Position numbers and translations under genes: made by a program. The notes beneath the pieces were generated by a model that was not told where the DNA came from, ran no database searches, and was given only the letters and a program-made list of their open reading frames with translations. Shown here piece by piece: positions 1 through 13,000 of a stretch of DNA of 64,000 nucleotides; positions within the stretch are counted from its first letter, which is position 1; every line of letters begins with the position of its first letter. Source of the stretch: Apoderus coryli (Eukaryota; Arthropoda; Insecta; Coleoptera; Attelabidae); the NCBI GenBank assembly GCA_911728435.2, contig OU452210.1, positions 8,928,001 through 8,992,000 on the forward strand, given 5' to 3'.

Positions 1-304
1 GAAACTGTTGATAAAGCGTTCGATATTTAAAAAGTATACAATTTCACATTCAAATAAAGTGTAATAGCCCTGTTTAAATGCTCTGTTCGCCAAGTCGTCT
101 GATAATCTTTTTGTAGAATTCTCCAAAGATGCTTTAAATACCTGACTACACTACCGATGATCTTTTTAAAAACAGTCGCTTTTATTTTGCATTAATTTCA
201 ACAGAAATCAATCTTAATGTTTCTTATCGTCATTTCCAAGATTTTTGTTAATTCAGATATCGTCAGTACTGGTCGATATCAGCAACATTACACTTCATTA
301 CCAT
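1..304. other. no gene seen
   Basis: AT-rich non-coding sequence. I see no supported coding region, repeat or RNA gene. Confidence 0.4.
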
Positions 305-372
305 GGCCCAATTTTGAACTCGCAACCTTACGATTACGAAGAGTAAACGTTAACACGTAGGCCAACAGATAT
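305..372 (-). repeat. tRNA-like SINE head or tRNA relic
   Basis: Read on the minus strand, a polymerase III A-box-like word TGGCCTACGTG (354-364) is followed 32 nt later by a B-box-like word GAGTTCAAAAT (311-321). That is the spacing found in tRNA genes and tRNA-derived SINEs. The B box is imperfect and I could not build a convincing acceptor stem, so this looks like a SINE head or decayed tRNA-like sequence, not a functional tRNA gene. Confidence 0.3.
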
Positions 373-1590
373 GCCATGATTGGTTTTTTAAGATTGTCAT
401 TAAATGCAGGCGCCCAGAACGTAGATGGCGACGACGGTAAAATGGACATATTCGAATGCCAAATGTGTCAATTTGTGTCATTTAAAACAATTCTGCCAGA
501 TTTAGTTCATTAAAATAGTGTTAAACTAAAAATAAGTAAAAATTAGGAGTTTTTTTAGATATAATAAAGTTTTAATATTTGTTATATTATTGTGGAAGTT
601 GAATAAATTAAATTTGTTGGAAACTCAAGTATCTAATCATGTTCTGAATGAAAAAATTGACGATTTGGGAACTATTTTAAAAATGTTTCCCTTCAAAAGT
701 AAACGTTGAATTGCGCTGAATATTTAAACGTATGTAAAAACACATGGCATATTTGACACTTGTTTTGATTTTCAGAAACTCTACCCTAACTCAACCCTGT
801 TTTCGTCGAATAAGAGCTATCACGTTTTATTATTATTTATTTACCCACCAACAAAAATTTAATTTATCTCCATAAATAAAGCTCCTGGTATAGCATGAGA
901 TTTCAAAGCTTTAATAAATAAAGGAAAATTTCGAACTCTTTCAGACCACTCTAGACCTGTAACCTACTTCTGGTTGCAATTAGAATAGTTTTAACGAATA
1001 CATACGTCGACATAAATTAATGGATTTAGAAAACACAAACATTTTTAAAGGACTTTGGCCATATAAGATAAAATACTCACTGGTAAAGTTAATGAGACGC
1101 TTTTTCGCTGCATTTCAGGTAAAATTGTAGTAGCAGAGCAATTCTTAGTTAAGGGACGTTCTACTTAGGTGCTCTACTTTTGGTCATACTTTTAAGTACA
1201 TTTAGTCTAAGCAATATTCATTATTCCGAGTTCTTATTGCATAATTACCGTCTGAATAGCTTGTTCTTGACTTATATATAAGTAGATTGAAGAGAATGTA
1301 CAATGAAGTAGTCTTCGACAATTCCAATTCAAGTGTTTAAAAAAACTGTTCTACGTGATTATTGAGGCTTTATGCGAACAGATCCGACTTAAAAACCTGG
1401 ATTCTTTAAGATTTTTGTTCGTAACCAGTAGCAAAGGCAAGTCTCCTGGAAACTGAGTTTCCACGTGATACGGATATAGTTTAGATGAGAGAAGTTAACG
1501 TAATAAAACTGCAGCATTATGTAAATAAACCCCTCTAAAGACATACGGCAAAATAGTTTTCAAAATATTAGAGAATGAACATAATTAATT
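373..1590. other. no gene seen
   Basis: AT-rich sequence with no open frame of useful length and no recognised repeat. Confidence 0.4.
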
Positions 1591-1805
1591 TTGCGGCATA
1601 GCGGACAAAATTATTGTATTGTACCTATACACGGGCTTTTGTTTCAATTAGCAGGACATCAGTTTAATTTTGTTTAACCAGACTGAGGCATGGGTCGACA
1701 AATACTGACAATATCGTCAGAGTAGTATAGTCTAGCAATTCCCTGCTAATTTAAACATAATTCCGTGTATAGCTAAAGACAGTAATTTTGTCCGCGATGC
1801 CACAA
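1591..1805. mobile_element. short inverted-repeat element (MITE-like)
   Basis: The ends are inverted copies: TTGCGGCATAGCGGACAAAA at the left matches the reverse complement of the right end, TTGTGGCATCGCGGACAAAA. Similarity continues inward for about 70 nt on each side, through the 'tatacacgg' and 'attagcagg' words, leaving a unique centre of about 70 nt. There is no coding capacity. The flanks are AT-rich, so the target duplication cannot be fixed by eye. It is probably a non-autonomous DNA transposon relic; the superfamily is not determined. Confidence 0.6.
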
Positions 1806-2510
1806 TATTATTTGTGTGATATTATTACACTCGTTTAATATTTTACTTTTAAAAATAACTATCGAAATGGTATAGCCTGCATATTTGCTTATGATATAGT
1901 TCTCCCGATATCAGATGTAAATTTTTTTTAAAAACTGCTTTTACGGCACAAAGAATCCATTTATTTTTTAAATCCCACCTAATCTTTAAATGCTGCAAAA
2001 ATGTTATGGTGGATAATATATTATTATAATCCATTTAAAAAACAATTCCTGAATGGTAGTAAAATATCGGAGAAGTCGTTTATGGGCTAATTTAGAGTTA
2101 TGATAGAGATTCGCTCGCTTAGGCAAAATCTAACGCAAATAATAATAAATATTTTTACAATAATCCTGAATCTAATACTTTATGAACCTCGCAGCAAACT
2201 GCAGAGCACATATTTCTTTATTTGCTTTCAATATTAAGGTGACAAATTATTGTGTAGGATTATAAACCAATTTTAAGAAATCTGACAATCTGTAGATCTC
2301 CGAATACGAACCCGATTTTAGGATAAACTAGTTATACCTGGGAAACACTAGTCTATGCGAAGAGCTTTCCTAGTCCAAACCTCCAAATTTTTAACTAGTT
2401 TGAAGACTCTGTAAAAGCATCTGCTCTACTAGTTGAAAAAATCGGTTGTGGCGCTCCAAAACTTTCCCCATAAAGTATAATATAATAATTAGAAATAAAA
2501 AAAATTGCAA
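1806..2510. other. no gene seen
   Basis: AT-rich sequence. A 61-codon open frame at 1849-2034 (-) has no recognisable features and is treated as chance. Confidence 0.4.
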
Positions 2511-2575
2511 GAGCTGAGATTTGACCCTACGACCGCACTCTAGCACTGAAGTCACCGACGTTTATGCGATTTAAG
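2511..2575 (-). repeat. possible tRNA-related SINE fragment
   Basis: On the minus strand TGACTTCAGTG (2544-2554) resembles an A box, and GGGTCAAATCTC (2516-2527) resembles a B box. A T-rich tail follows below 2511. The two boxes are only 16 nt apart, shorter than in a tRNA, so a deletion or chance resemblance is possible. Confidence 0.25.
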
Positions 2576-2629
2576 TTCTAAAAGAGATATAAATAAACTA
2601 CCTACCTACTGAAATTTTAAACGCAATTT

Positions 2630-2815
2630 TCTCGAGAATTATAATGGCAAATATCAAAAGTAACCTATTGCTAAGCAGATTAAATGCTGAAAATTTGGGG
2701 CTAAAGCGATTTCATCCTAAGACTCCCCCAAACTCAAATACCTAAATTTAGCTCATTTGGTTGAAGCTGCGTTTAGGCGCTATCGTGGAAGAATACATAC
2801 AGACAGACATACTTG
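2630..2815 (+). repeat. retroelement 3'-tail-like repeat
   Basis: The stretch ending in 'cagacagacatac' (about 2800-2811) follows a text of the type 'gctcatttggttgaagctg..ttaggcgc'. Phrases of this kind ending in CAGACAGAC are common at the 3' ends of insect CR1/RTE-type retroelements and their SINEs. No protein-coding part is visible, and assignment to a family is an inference. Confidence 0.3.
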
Positions 2816-3426
2816 CTCTGCCCAGTTCTAAATTAGAATGTCCCTCGTACATACAGCTGCTTCAAACCATAACACAACTTGTTTTAAAAAAACACACAGA
2901 CATTGATGCATTATAAAAAAAAACAAATTTATCTAGACGGACATTCTGTATATACCAGTAAAATCTCTGACTTGTGAAATGCAATTTATAGAAATGACAT
3001 GGCATGTATGATGGCCTATACCGCATTTTCCTATTTTCCATATGCGGTTCAAAGGATTGTAGCCACATGTATACAAAAAAAAACTTAATGTGGGTTGGTT
3101 ACGTTAAATCTTTGCCATTATTTTATCTTGTATGGTGTACAAAAACAAAAGTACTTAAAACAATTATTATTTTAGCCATTTTGTATTTAAATTTTAGCAT
3201 GTTCTACGCGAAATTTACATTGATTCTTGTTAAGAAATTTACATAATTTGAAAATCGTATTTAGCAATTTAAAAGGCAAAATGTAAACGGAAAAGATAAA
3301 TTTGGATATAACCTAACGAATTAAACGGTTTTAACAGATATTAATTTTGAATACTACCAGTATTATACATTCACAAAAAAAAAAATGAAACGGTCTTAAT
3401 TGGTACATTTGTGCATTTAAACTTTA
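2816..3426. other. no gene seen
   Basis: AT-rich sequence. Small open frames on both strands near 2862-3246 overlap one another and show no motif. Confidence 0.35.
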
Positions 3427-3860
3427 CAGGGATGTTCAAAAATGTTTCCTTTTTTCTTTTCTTGGGGTGTAGGTTTTCATAATAATAATAAAATTACAAC
3501 GTTTTGCCACTCGATGGTGGAATTTTATATACTCAACTCTTGACGTATCCCATAAAAACTCCATTGATGCTAGGTCGGGTGAACACAACAGTAGGCCAAT
3601 TAATAAGACCTCCCCTACCTTGTGACAATCAAATTTGCGGGTGTTGTATAGGTACACTCTGATTTACAGCCTCAGCCCAAGTGAACTTCGATTGCTATTT
3701 GAAATTGTACATGAATGGGTTAAGAAACATTGCAATCGGTCTTTACTCTTAAGATTTAATTAATGAAAAGTCTAATCAAAAATTATCAAACTTGTGTATT
3801 AAAATAAAAGCTAACTGACCTGTATAACACACTTTAGATATATTGAACAAATACACCCTG
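3427..3860 (-). mobile_element. decayed mariner-superfamily element with transposase C-terminus
   Basis: Both ends carry CAGGG at a TA dinucleotide: TA|CAGGGATGTTC at 3425 and, read inward on the minus strand, TA|CAGGGTGTATT at 3862. Between them, minus-strand sequence at about 3470-3660 reads in mixed frames as the end of a DDxD-type transposase. A 'GRGG-INWP' stretch is followed by 'SPDLAS' and then 'GYVKS', matching the W-P-x-R-S-P-D-L-x-P-L-D-F-F-L-W-G-x-L-K region of the intact element at 43 kb. Frameshifts and the missing N-terminal two thirds make it non-functional. The pairing of the two ends is less certain than the transposase match. Confidence 0.45.
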
Positions 3861-6800
3861 TAAATTATCCTTTATTTTTCTAAAACTTGCACAAATAAAA
3901 AGTTGTTTAAATTTACGGATTTTAAGAAAAGTAATCTACCATTACTATTCGTAAAGATAAATATAATGCAACGAAATAAGCTATTAGACTAAAAACCTCA
4001 AATCTTTTCTGACATCTTTATAACTTCTGTTTAGCTGAAAATACCTTAAAATATTTATTTAGAAAAAATAATATTTTAAAACAAGACGATCATATGTCTA
4101 AAAAAAATAGATTAATTATACAAATATTGAAATATCCACTTCTGAAACTTTTCTTACAAGAGCACAGAAGCATCCCTCAGTTGTAGCCAAATATTTCTTC
4201 TCTTTGCAGAAATCTTCGGATTTCTTCCAGCATCAAAAAATACGGCTCTAAGTTGTAGGTAAATAAACTCATCAACAAATATAGGGCCATATACCGAGTA
4301 TATGAAACTTCTTAACACTTCAATTCTACAAAAATCGAGAGATTTTTAGGTTATAATAAATATCAGATCTACTGTATAAAATAGAAACATCATCTGAAGC
4401 TGTTTTTGGAACATCGATTTAGTTTTATTGGAATTTAATAACTATATGTTTCTTGACAGGCAACTCAATAAATTTTCCTCTGCGTGTAGCCCAATATAAG
4501 TTGGATTTATCATCGGGATTTTACTGTATCAAAAAGCGAAATTCAATTTTGTTGCTCCTGTCAAAATTTATTTCTATGTAACATGCTATACGCTTTTATG
4601 TTTTTAATAGGAGATTTATATTTACATAAAAATAATAGAAGAATTTTAAGGAGCACATAAGAATTTATCACTCACTCACTCATTTATTTTAACCCATTCT
4701 AACGGGAAGATGAATATCTGATTCAAAATCTGTTTGTATTTCCACCGTGGACACACGGTATATGTTTTTTGTTTAGCATTTATAGAATGTAATAGAACTG
4801 TTCTTTGATTTATGCGATGTCTCATGGAGGAACTAAATTCGTTTTATAGTCACGCTTTTGCTTCTGGTCTGGTAACATTCCTCATTTTTGCGACACTTTA
4901 TACATCCTTATTCCTTGCCCAGTTTACACTGTAATAATTTCAGTTCCATTTTTTGATGCTTTCTTATATTCTTGTTCTTTCAGTACTTTTTCAAAAGTTT
5001 CTGAAAAGTTAGACCAACCATACAGTATTGTATAAATGTATTAAATTATATACGATTTCACTAAACTTTTTTAAATTATTACCATTTTTATTAGATATTT
5101 CTTCCTTCTTTTACGAGGGGGCGTTTTAATTCCACGGAATGGTGGAATGGAAGTTGGTGGTGGGGATATTTTTATATTATATGACTCATCATTAATATAA
5201 ATACAAACTTTTACCTTATTCGGCTTAATCATCTTTGAACTATCGCCGATCAAGCAACTGAATAGAAAAGAAAAGAGATGGAGGAAATCGAACACACCTT
5301 TAGAAAGTTTCTAGCTAAGCAAGGAAAGTATGTTCAAACCATTGTTGGAGAATCAGATGCAACCATTTTTTAAATTGTGCATGATCATCTTGGCATGATA
5401 GGCAAGATGGGCACCGTGAATGTTCACACACGCTTAATGCAGGTCGTAAACGTATTTTTGGTTTATAAATTTCTGGTAATCCATAGAAATGTGGTGATTG
5501 CTAAAATAATAAATAAAAGTTTAGAATACGAACCTAATTTCCTAATTTTTTTCCATTTTTAACTGTGATTTTGTGTTAATTACATTATTTCGGATATATA
5601 TATTTTTTTTTATATTTATTATAAAATTATTTTTTTTCTAAATTCCGTGTACTTGTACATGTTATGAATTACGTTGAATTTGCTTATTATTTTATTAGAT
5701 AGTTTTGTGATTATTATTATATATTTATGTATTGCTCTGTAAGCTGTAGCTTTATTACTATTATTAACTCCACAAAAAGAAAACTTAAAGAAACTATTAA
5801 AGAATTTTAAAAGATGAACAACAATACATTTGGTTCTACATTTTATAATTAAAACACCAAGCATTATCAGCAACAATTGTTGGTACTAACCGCTTAAATT
5901 GTTTTTTTAGAATCTAACGACGGGAAAATTTTCCAAATCGTTAAGTCTCCTGAAATATAAGTTTTTTAATTTACGTTTTTATTTATTTATTTATTTATAA
6001 GTTTTATCCACCTTTTTTTAACATAAAATCCATTGACAAATTTAGATTTTTTTCATTCATGTGAATAAGATGAATAGTTACTAAATTTATAGAGTTATCC
6101 ACAAATCGCTGTTTTTTTTTTAATTTTATAAATTATTCGATAAATCATGAATATCAACCACAGCATATTATTACCCAAAATATGTATTTAAAGCAGTGAG
6201 TATAGCGTATATTTAAATAATTACAGATCCACAAATAGCACATATGTTGTTGAAATATAATTAAAACATTTTAATACAATAATAAATTAGATCATAATAA
6301 CTTGAAATTTCAAAATTATTAAACAATTTAGTTTAAACCCTTGCTATTAAAAATTAAATTATGTTATAATTTATTTAACAATGTTTAATATAGTTGTACA
6401 TGCACGTGTTTTAATGTACGAATTGTTTTATTATATCAAAAGCAATTCGAATGTTTCTAAAATACATAAAACTAATAGGTATGTAGATATTCATAATATT
6501 CAAAAGAGAATATAGAGCAAAATGTGTAAACGATATAACGTTTATTTTTTCGACCGAACTCTGGATAATTTTTCCACCAGAAACTACCTAACCTAATATT
6601 TTTTTCGATCCCATTTGTCAATTCTTGGATCCATTTTTATTCTTGTTGCTACGCAAACCCTCTAAAGTTAGTTATATAGCTCTAAAAACTTTCATTTTTT
6701 TTTTTCATGAGAATTATGTTTAAAATTAAGCACTTTTCTATAGAAATTGAAAAAGAAATTTCTGATAGCTACCAACGAAAAGTGGTTTTATCAGTTGTAG

Positions 6801-9800
6801 AAGCTAAACCTGAAGTTTGTCGGGAAAAATTTAATTTTTTTTCATTATTAGATTGAATAATCATTGCTTTGTAACCTTTGTTATTATTATTATTATTAAA
6901 TTCGTAAAAATTCAGTCAAATTCTGCATTCCATATATTATGAAAGCTGTTTTTGTTTCATTTTAAGTTGAATTACCTGCTTGAAAGTGATGAAAAATGAC
7001 ATTTCTGCTTTTGGCAACTAGCCCAGAAATAATTTAGGAACTTCTTCTTCTATATGATAACATAAACATACATATAAATTCTTCAAGTTTTATTTGACGA
7101 ACATCAAACGTACATTAGATAAATTGCATTCAATACATTTTCAATTTCAACCGTTGGAAAGATAAAAAATATATATCGAAATAAAAGTTACTTATGGTTT
7201 TTTTTGTGTGCTATATAACGACGCACGTAGCTACGTATAACGTTGGTCTGTGTTCCACAGCTCAATTACAGACATATCAGGTTCTGTTTCCCACAGGAGT
7301 TGAATGCCTCTTTATCAAAGACTTATCAGCTACCCGAATACTAGCTACTATCACGTTTTAGGTGGTAATCATCACAAATTTTATCTTCAATTTTCTTGTT
7401 GCGGCACACTACGAGCATTAGAAAACGTGTCTCTATTTCATGCACCCTTTTTATTTCGGAATATTATATACTCCATGCGACACTATACCCCATGTTTTAA
7501 AAAATTAAAAAAAAAATCTAAATGTTATTTCCTGCTTTTATTCTTGAATCATAAAAACAAAAACAAATCAACCTTTTCTAGTATTTTCAAATTTTTGCGC
7601 AATACAGATGGCATCAAAAACGCAAGAACCAACCAACAATTTGTACTGACAAAAATGAAATCGATGTTAATATACCGGTTAATACATTTACAATCCCTAA
7701 GCATCACATATAAAAATTTCAGGGTTCTTTTTCATATATGGCCTCACGGTTTTTAAATAAAGTGATTGATATAATTGACTTACCATTAAACTTATTTCAG
7801 AGAGAAGTGAAACTAAGAATTTATCCATAGGCTCAATGTTTTGTTAATTGTGGATGGGTTCTTTTCTTCTTTTTTAAATTGTAACATTTTTTCTTTTGTT
7901 TTCTATTTTTTGTACATTTGTATCTTTTAGGAGTGGAAGAGTGGCATTAGTCAAACCTCTAACCTTTTGTGTGATTGTAATTTTTTTGCATTTTCACAAT
8001 AAATCATTTATTCAATTTAAAAAAGTAGTCCATATTTAAGTGGAGTGCGATATTATATTATTTTGTGGAGATTGACTTTTATTTCCCCATATCGAAATCA
8101 TTTATTATTATTATTATTAATAAATAATAAACGTGCTTTATTAGGTACAAAACCCCAAAAGGCCATTGACTGAAGTCCTTCAGCCTTATTATTATTATTT
8201 AAGTTTTGTCATGAACCCTTACTTAATAGCAATGCAACAATTAGCGCTTAAAAAAAATATGTAATCGGTAAAAAAACATTTTTATTCATTGATGCAATAG
8301 TAAGGATTAAGAATAGGTGCGAAACTTTAGGAATAATTATAAGAAAATATATATGGAATCAGCATGAAATCATCCCTAGATTCTCTCTTCGTTTGTGAGT
8401 TTAATTTCTAGACAGTCTTGTATATAGTTTTACTATTAAAAAAAAAATACAATTGTCTATAAACTATTTATAGAAATTCTCTTTTGTACGAACTTTTGTA
8501 GCATAAAAATTACTGTACGGTGAAGTATTATAAACATAAACATATGGGTCAAAGAGTACAGCGGAATTCGGAGAGACGGAAAACGGAAATTCTTGCTAGA
8601 AAAGCAGCATCACACCGGTAACACGACTTTCTCTAGGTCACATTAAATGCATAAAGTACAAAATGTATGAGAGATGACAAGCACAAACATTATTCGTTGA
8701 CTGATGATTTTCGCAAAACTTGAAGCGTTAAGTTCCTTATTTAGAATAAATAAAATAAAAACTAATTCAACACAACATTATAATTGTTATTTTGTTATCC
8801 AGTACCTAACCGGTCATTCAATAAGTCCGTCGGATATTACAATTATTAGAATATTATCATGTTATACTATAAAGCCTAAGAACACTTCTTGTCTTTGCAA
8901 ATAAACGGTGTTGCTAGAATAAAACATAAGTTGTCTACTTCATACATATATATTTTCATATTTTAACTCGTTCAATTTTGAAAACAGCGTGTTCTGTCAA
9001 CCAAGAAGGTATATAAGGGAGAAAAGCATACCCAATTTTGTGTAAAATAAATAGCAGAACTGAAGGGCTAATATTCCCTTGCGAGAAAAACACGACAAAC
9101 TCTTCAATTATGATTGTTTTCTGAGCATTCTCGATTTTATATTATTTTCTTATGATTACTGAACCAAACTAGGTATAGCATAGTCAAATAAGAGAGATTT
9201 TGCTTTTAAAACTGCAAACTTTAAACAAACTTAATTAATCTAGAAACATGATGTTGAAGTAAAACTCTTGGAAGCACAGGCGAGGAAGGTGACCAGCCAT
9301 CTGAAATAAAGTTTTTTCTTTTGTTTAAATACGGAGCAGATATTAGAAAGTTTCAATAAATTTAAGAAAATAGTTTTCTATAAAATTAATTAGGTTAGAT
9401 TACGTTTAATATCGGTATATTTTGAGTTGGTCTAACAAATTTGATGAACAACCTCTTATTTCGAACACTCTTTTTATTACTGAAACGAATCCTACTCTTC
9501 ATTCACATGCTGTTTTAAACTTATTAATATCTGAAGGGATTTTCAAAATACTGTCAATAGACAAATGATATCATCTTATTTCTAGCTCTGAAAAATTTAA
9601 CTTTTCGGGGAATTTATTGGATTTTCTATCTTTAAACATATAACATAAAGCCAGCAGCCATGCATAACGAGAGGAGGCCATCGAACTTATGACACAAAAG
9701 TTTGATTTCAAATGATTCAAAGCAGTTTTAAAGCTGAATCCTGTCACAAGAAATAATTTTAGGTTATAAATATTAGTATAGATTTCCAATTAACTGTTGC

Positions 9801-9876
9801 CTCAGCCAAACCTAGTTGAACATGTTCTTTGTGGAGAAAACTGAGGGAGACTACTAGTGAACATTGAAAGACACAA
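3861..9876. other. long AT-rich stretch without supported genes
   Basis: There are simple repeats such as (TTTA)n near 5980 and (ATT)n near 6885 and 8105. The longest open frame, 150 codons at 7304-7756 (+), is lysine/phenylalanine-rich and has no recognisable domain. Terminal words of the kind 'aataaatcatttattca' (about 7999) and the inverted repeat 'ctgaagtccttcagcc' (about 8171) may be 3' ends of old retroelements. I cannot support any gene here. Confidence 0.35.
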
Positions 9877-10030
9877 CTTACTGATGGTTCAAAAACAAAT
9901 TCAGGTACCAATGCAGGAGTTTACGTGCGCCAAAGTCAATTAAAATCTCCTTTGATAACTAAGGAGTTATAAAGGCAAATATCATTAGAAACAATAATCT
10001 AACTTTGGTCTGGATTGCCGGTTAGGGAAA
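9877..10030 (+). pseudogene. LINE RNase H domain remnant
   Basis: The frame from 9877 reads L-T-D-G-S-K-T-N-S-G-T-N-A-G-V-Y, the first strand of a retroelement RNase H domain (the D of TDGS is a metal ligand). Further on, at about 10009-10023, comes T-L-V-W-I-A-G, corresponding to the V-x-W-V/I-P-G-H segment. A stop codon replaces the position after this glycine, and the sequence between is out of frame. RNase H domains of this kind sit at the C-terminus of I/R1/LOA-type LINEs. It is a dead fragment. Confidence 0.5.
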
Positions 10031-13000
10031 TCTGTACGATGACAAAAGTTTAGGTACATTCGAAGGAGTTTAATAATCTATCAAAATCATGAGCGAAGCA
10101 GCTGGTTGTATCTATAGGATGATCAGATGGCGGAACATTTGCGGCTCACTTTTTTGATTGATTTGATTGATTTTTTTATTGGTTTCTTTTTACTTGCTTT
10201 ACAAGTTTCCAATCAAATGCGTGAATAATGGATAATTTCGATCATGTTTCTTATAAAACTCATGGAACTGCATTATAATGTAAAATATAATTAAATCCGC
10301 CAGATTTTGTTAATTTAATAAATGCAGTATCCTGTTAAAATTAAAACTTAAATCACAGTATGACATTTTAGAGAAAATTGAAAATAATTAATTAATTAAT
10401 ATGAGGAAAATGACTAAATTTGTAAAGTCTAGTATTAAAGGATTACTTACGGATCAGGGACCATTGTTATATAAAAGATAGTGTATGTATATCTACGCAT
10501 GTTATACAAAAGCTTTTGTTAACAACGAACACCACGGTATTTGAACATTTTGGTTTCGGTCAGCAAATCTGGCTAATTCTCGTGGTTTAATTAGTGTTTC
10601 ACAATATGAATGTTACAGCTCGGTTACAAACCGCTTTATTTTGTCACAAGCATCAAAATATGTTTAACTACACTGGATGAAAATCTAATTCTAGAGGTTA
10701 GACAAATATTTATGATGATGACATGAAATATAGATTTACATGCAGAAAGTCGATAATAAACTTATTGAAAGTTTATATATCTGGAATTTCCGCAATTATC
10801 ATGATTTTTTTTAATATCTTAGTTTGATCAGTTTCATCAGGATTCCAGAAGGCAAGCGTAAAATGACCTTGCCTTCGGACAGATTTGACAGTTGAGTGAC
10901 AGTCACAGTTGTTCCTCAATGATTTGAATTTGATTTGAAAAATATCCAGTTCAATTCTCACGCGAGTTATGCGGCTATGTGATTGCTATAAATTGGATTT
11001 TTATCGTTTTTTTTTTTGGGTACAGTTCATGTACCACAGCATCTGAAAGAGTTAATCTATGATTTGTTTGTGAGCCCCATCCCAAGAGTTTAAAGCGAAA
11101 AAAAATTTTTTTTCTATTCTCCATTTAAATCCACATTTCTAAATTTATTTATTTTAACGTTGCAAACACACATCCCTATAACTTTAATTTAAATATAATG
11201 TAAAACAGTACGTTTTTTACGTATAAAAACCATCTAATAAATTTTCTCTGTCACTACCCTTAAAATTGAATTTTGAATAATCCCTTCTTTGAGAGTCCAC
11301 ATTTTATGCATCTAGAATAAGTGGCTAGGGGATCAGCGGTAAATGCTCCTTGCACAATTTCTCACATAATATTTAAATAATGACTAAACCATATTTTATT
11401 TAAATTACTAGTGATCTATATAACATATCAAATTATGTATATCTTAGAAAAACGCCTAAATATTTTAAAAATCGCTATGTCTAATAGAAATCGATGACAT
11501 TTTGTAGTTCGAATGATGATGATGACGACATTTACTGTATATGCTGACGACGTTTTGAATACAATTGAAGACTTGTAAATGTCATAAATCACGCTCTGAA
11601 TATTTTCACAGATTTGGGAAATTATGACATAATATGTCTCCCGGTCGAGAGAAAACGAGAAAGTATACCTACGCGCTCTGAAATAACTTGGGAGCACCCT
11701 CCCAATTTTGGGCAACTAATATTTGCCTTTGTTAAATTATGAGGTTAATTAAAATATTTTAACCACACTACAATCATCAGTATCGATTTTCCTTTTCCTT
11801 ATTATATTATTTATATCCTTTAAATTCTAGACATCCTTTATCGTTTAAGTGGCCAAGTGCTTGAAGTAAAACACCTGCTTCCCTAATTGTCCTTACGTCA
11901 TCAGTCAGAAGTTTATTAGATTATTTAGTTAGGCCATACCTACTATTTCGCGTAGACATGAGAACTAGCAATAAAAACAATCAGATTACTGCAGGGAAAC
12001 TTGGAAGGCCAAATTACTAAATTATTGTATAAGTAGATATTATATTTACGGTTCAAGTAATGCTATTATATTACATTTGTTTTTTGCTGTTTTACAAAAT
12101 AAACTTAAAATAAATCTACTACCGCAGTAATATTGTGGCTGCTCGATCAAATGAGAACGTACACTGTTTGCGATGAATTTGTCTCATCTTATTTCAAAGT
12201 TCCATACAAAATTTACGCATACATATGTTGCTTGAGATAATAATTTTAAACAATTTTGAACATAGTACCAAAAATTTTTGCGAATATTATTCAAAATATA
12301 TTAATTCGCCAAAACAGTATTCAAAACTAAACAGATAACCCTTGTAACATCCAGTAATTTCATCCACAAACCCTTGGTTTTGTTAACATATCAATTCGAA
12401 AATATCGCTGTCAACTTTGGTGTGTTGTGTTCTATATGGCAAATATGATTAAGATCTCTTTTGAGTGAGTTTTAGTATCACAACAATAATATTGTAAAGG
12501 TACGTGCCTCTTTATATTTCCGAAGCAGTTAGAAGAAATATTTAAGGCGTTACCATAAATTTATGTAACAACAGCTATTGTATTTATAATATACAAAAAA
12601 ACCCAAACCAGATGAGATTCACAATAAAAATAAGACCCTATTTAGACAAGGAGTGTTTGTAAATAGATTCAGGATGGTGCCTTTCAATAGATTCAATTTC
12701 GATTGGACCCCACCCATTACCGTGAACCGAAATCCTGTTGTATATTTTCGTTTAAGGTGATGTTGTGTGTATTGGAATTCAAGTGGAATTGTAAATATAT
12801 CAGGAATATTTTTCGTGGCAGAACGGGAAGAAATACGAAAAAAGAACACCAACAGTGAGGCTGTTTGAATGAGATTACCCATTTTATGCTAGATTTATTC
12901 CACCATTAGCAGAAATATTTTTCGGAATAAAAACCATTCCTATTCTATTTAAGAAATCCAATTTAACTTCACAACATATTATACAGCAAATATATTTTTT

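Noticed and set aside
305..372. Functional tRNA gene
   Set aside because: A- and B-box-like words are spaced correctly, but the B box is imperfect and no acceptor stem forms, so it is listed only as a tRNA-like repeat.
7304..7756. 150-codon open frame, one of the longest in the window
   Set aside because: Lysine-, phenylalanine- and asparagine-rich with no motif or conserved partner; expected by chance in AT-rich DNA on the frame lacking TAA/TAG/TGA.
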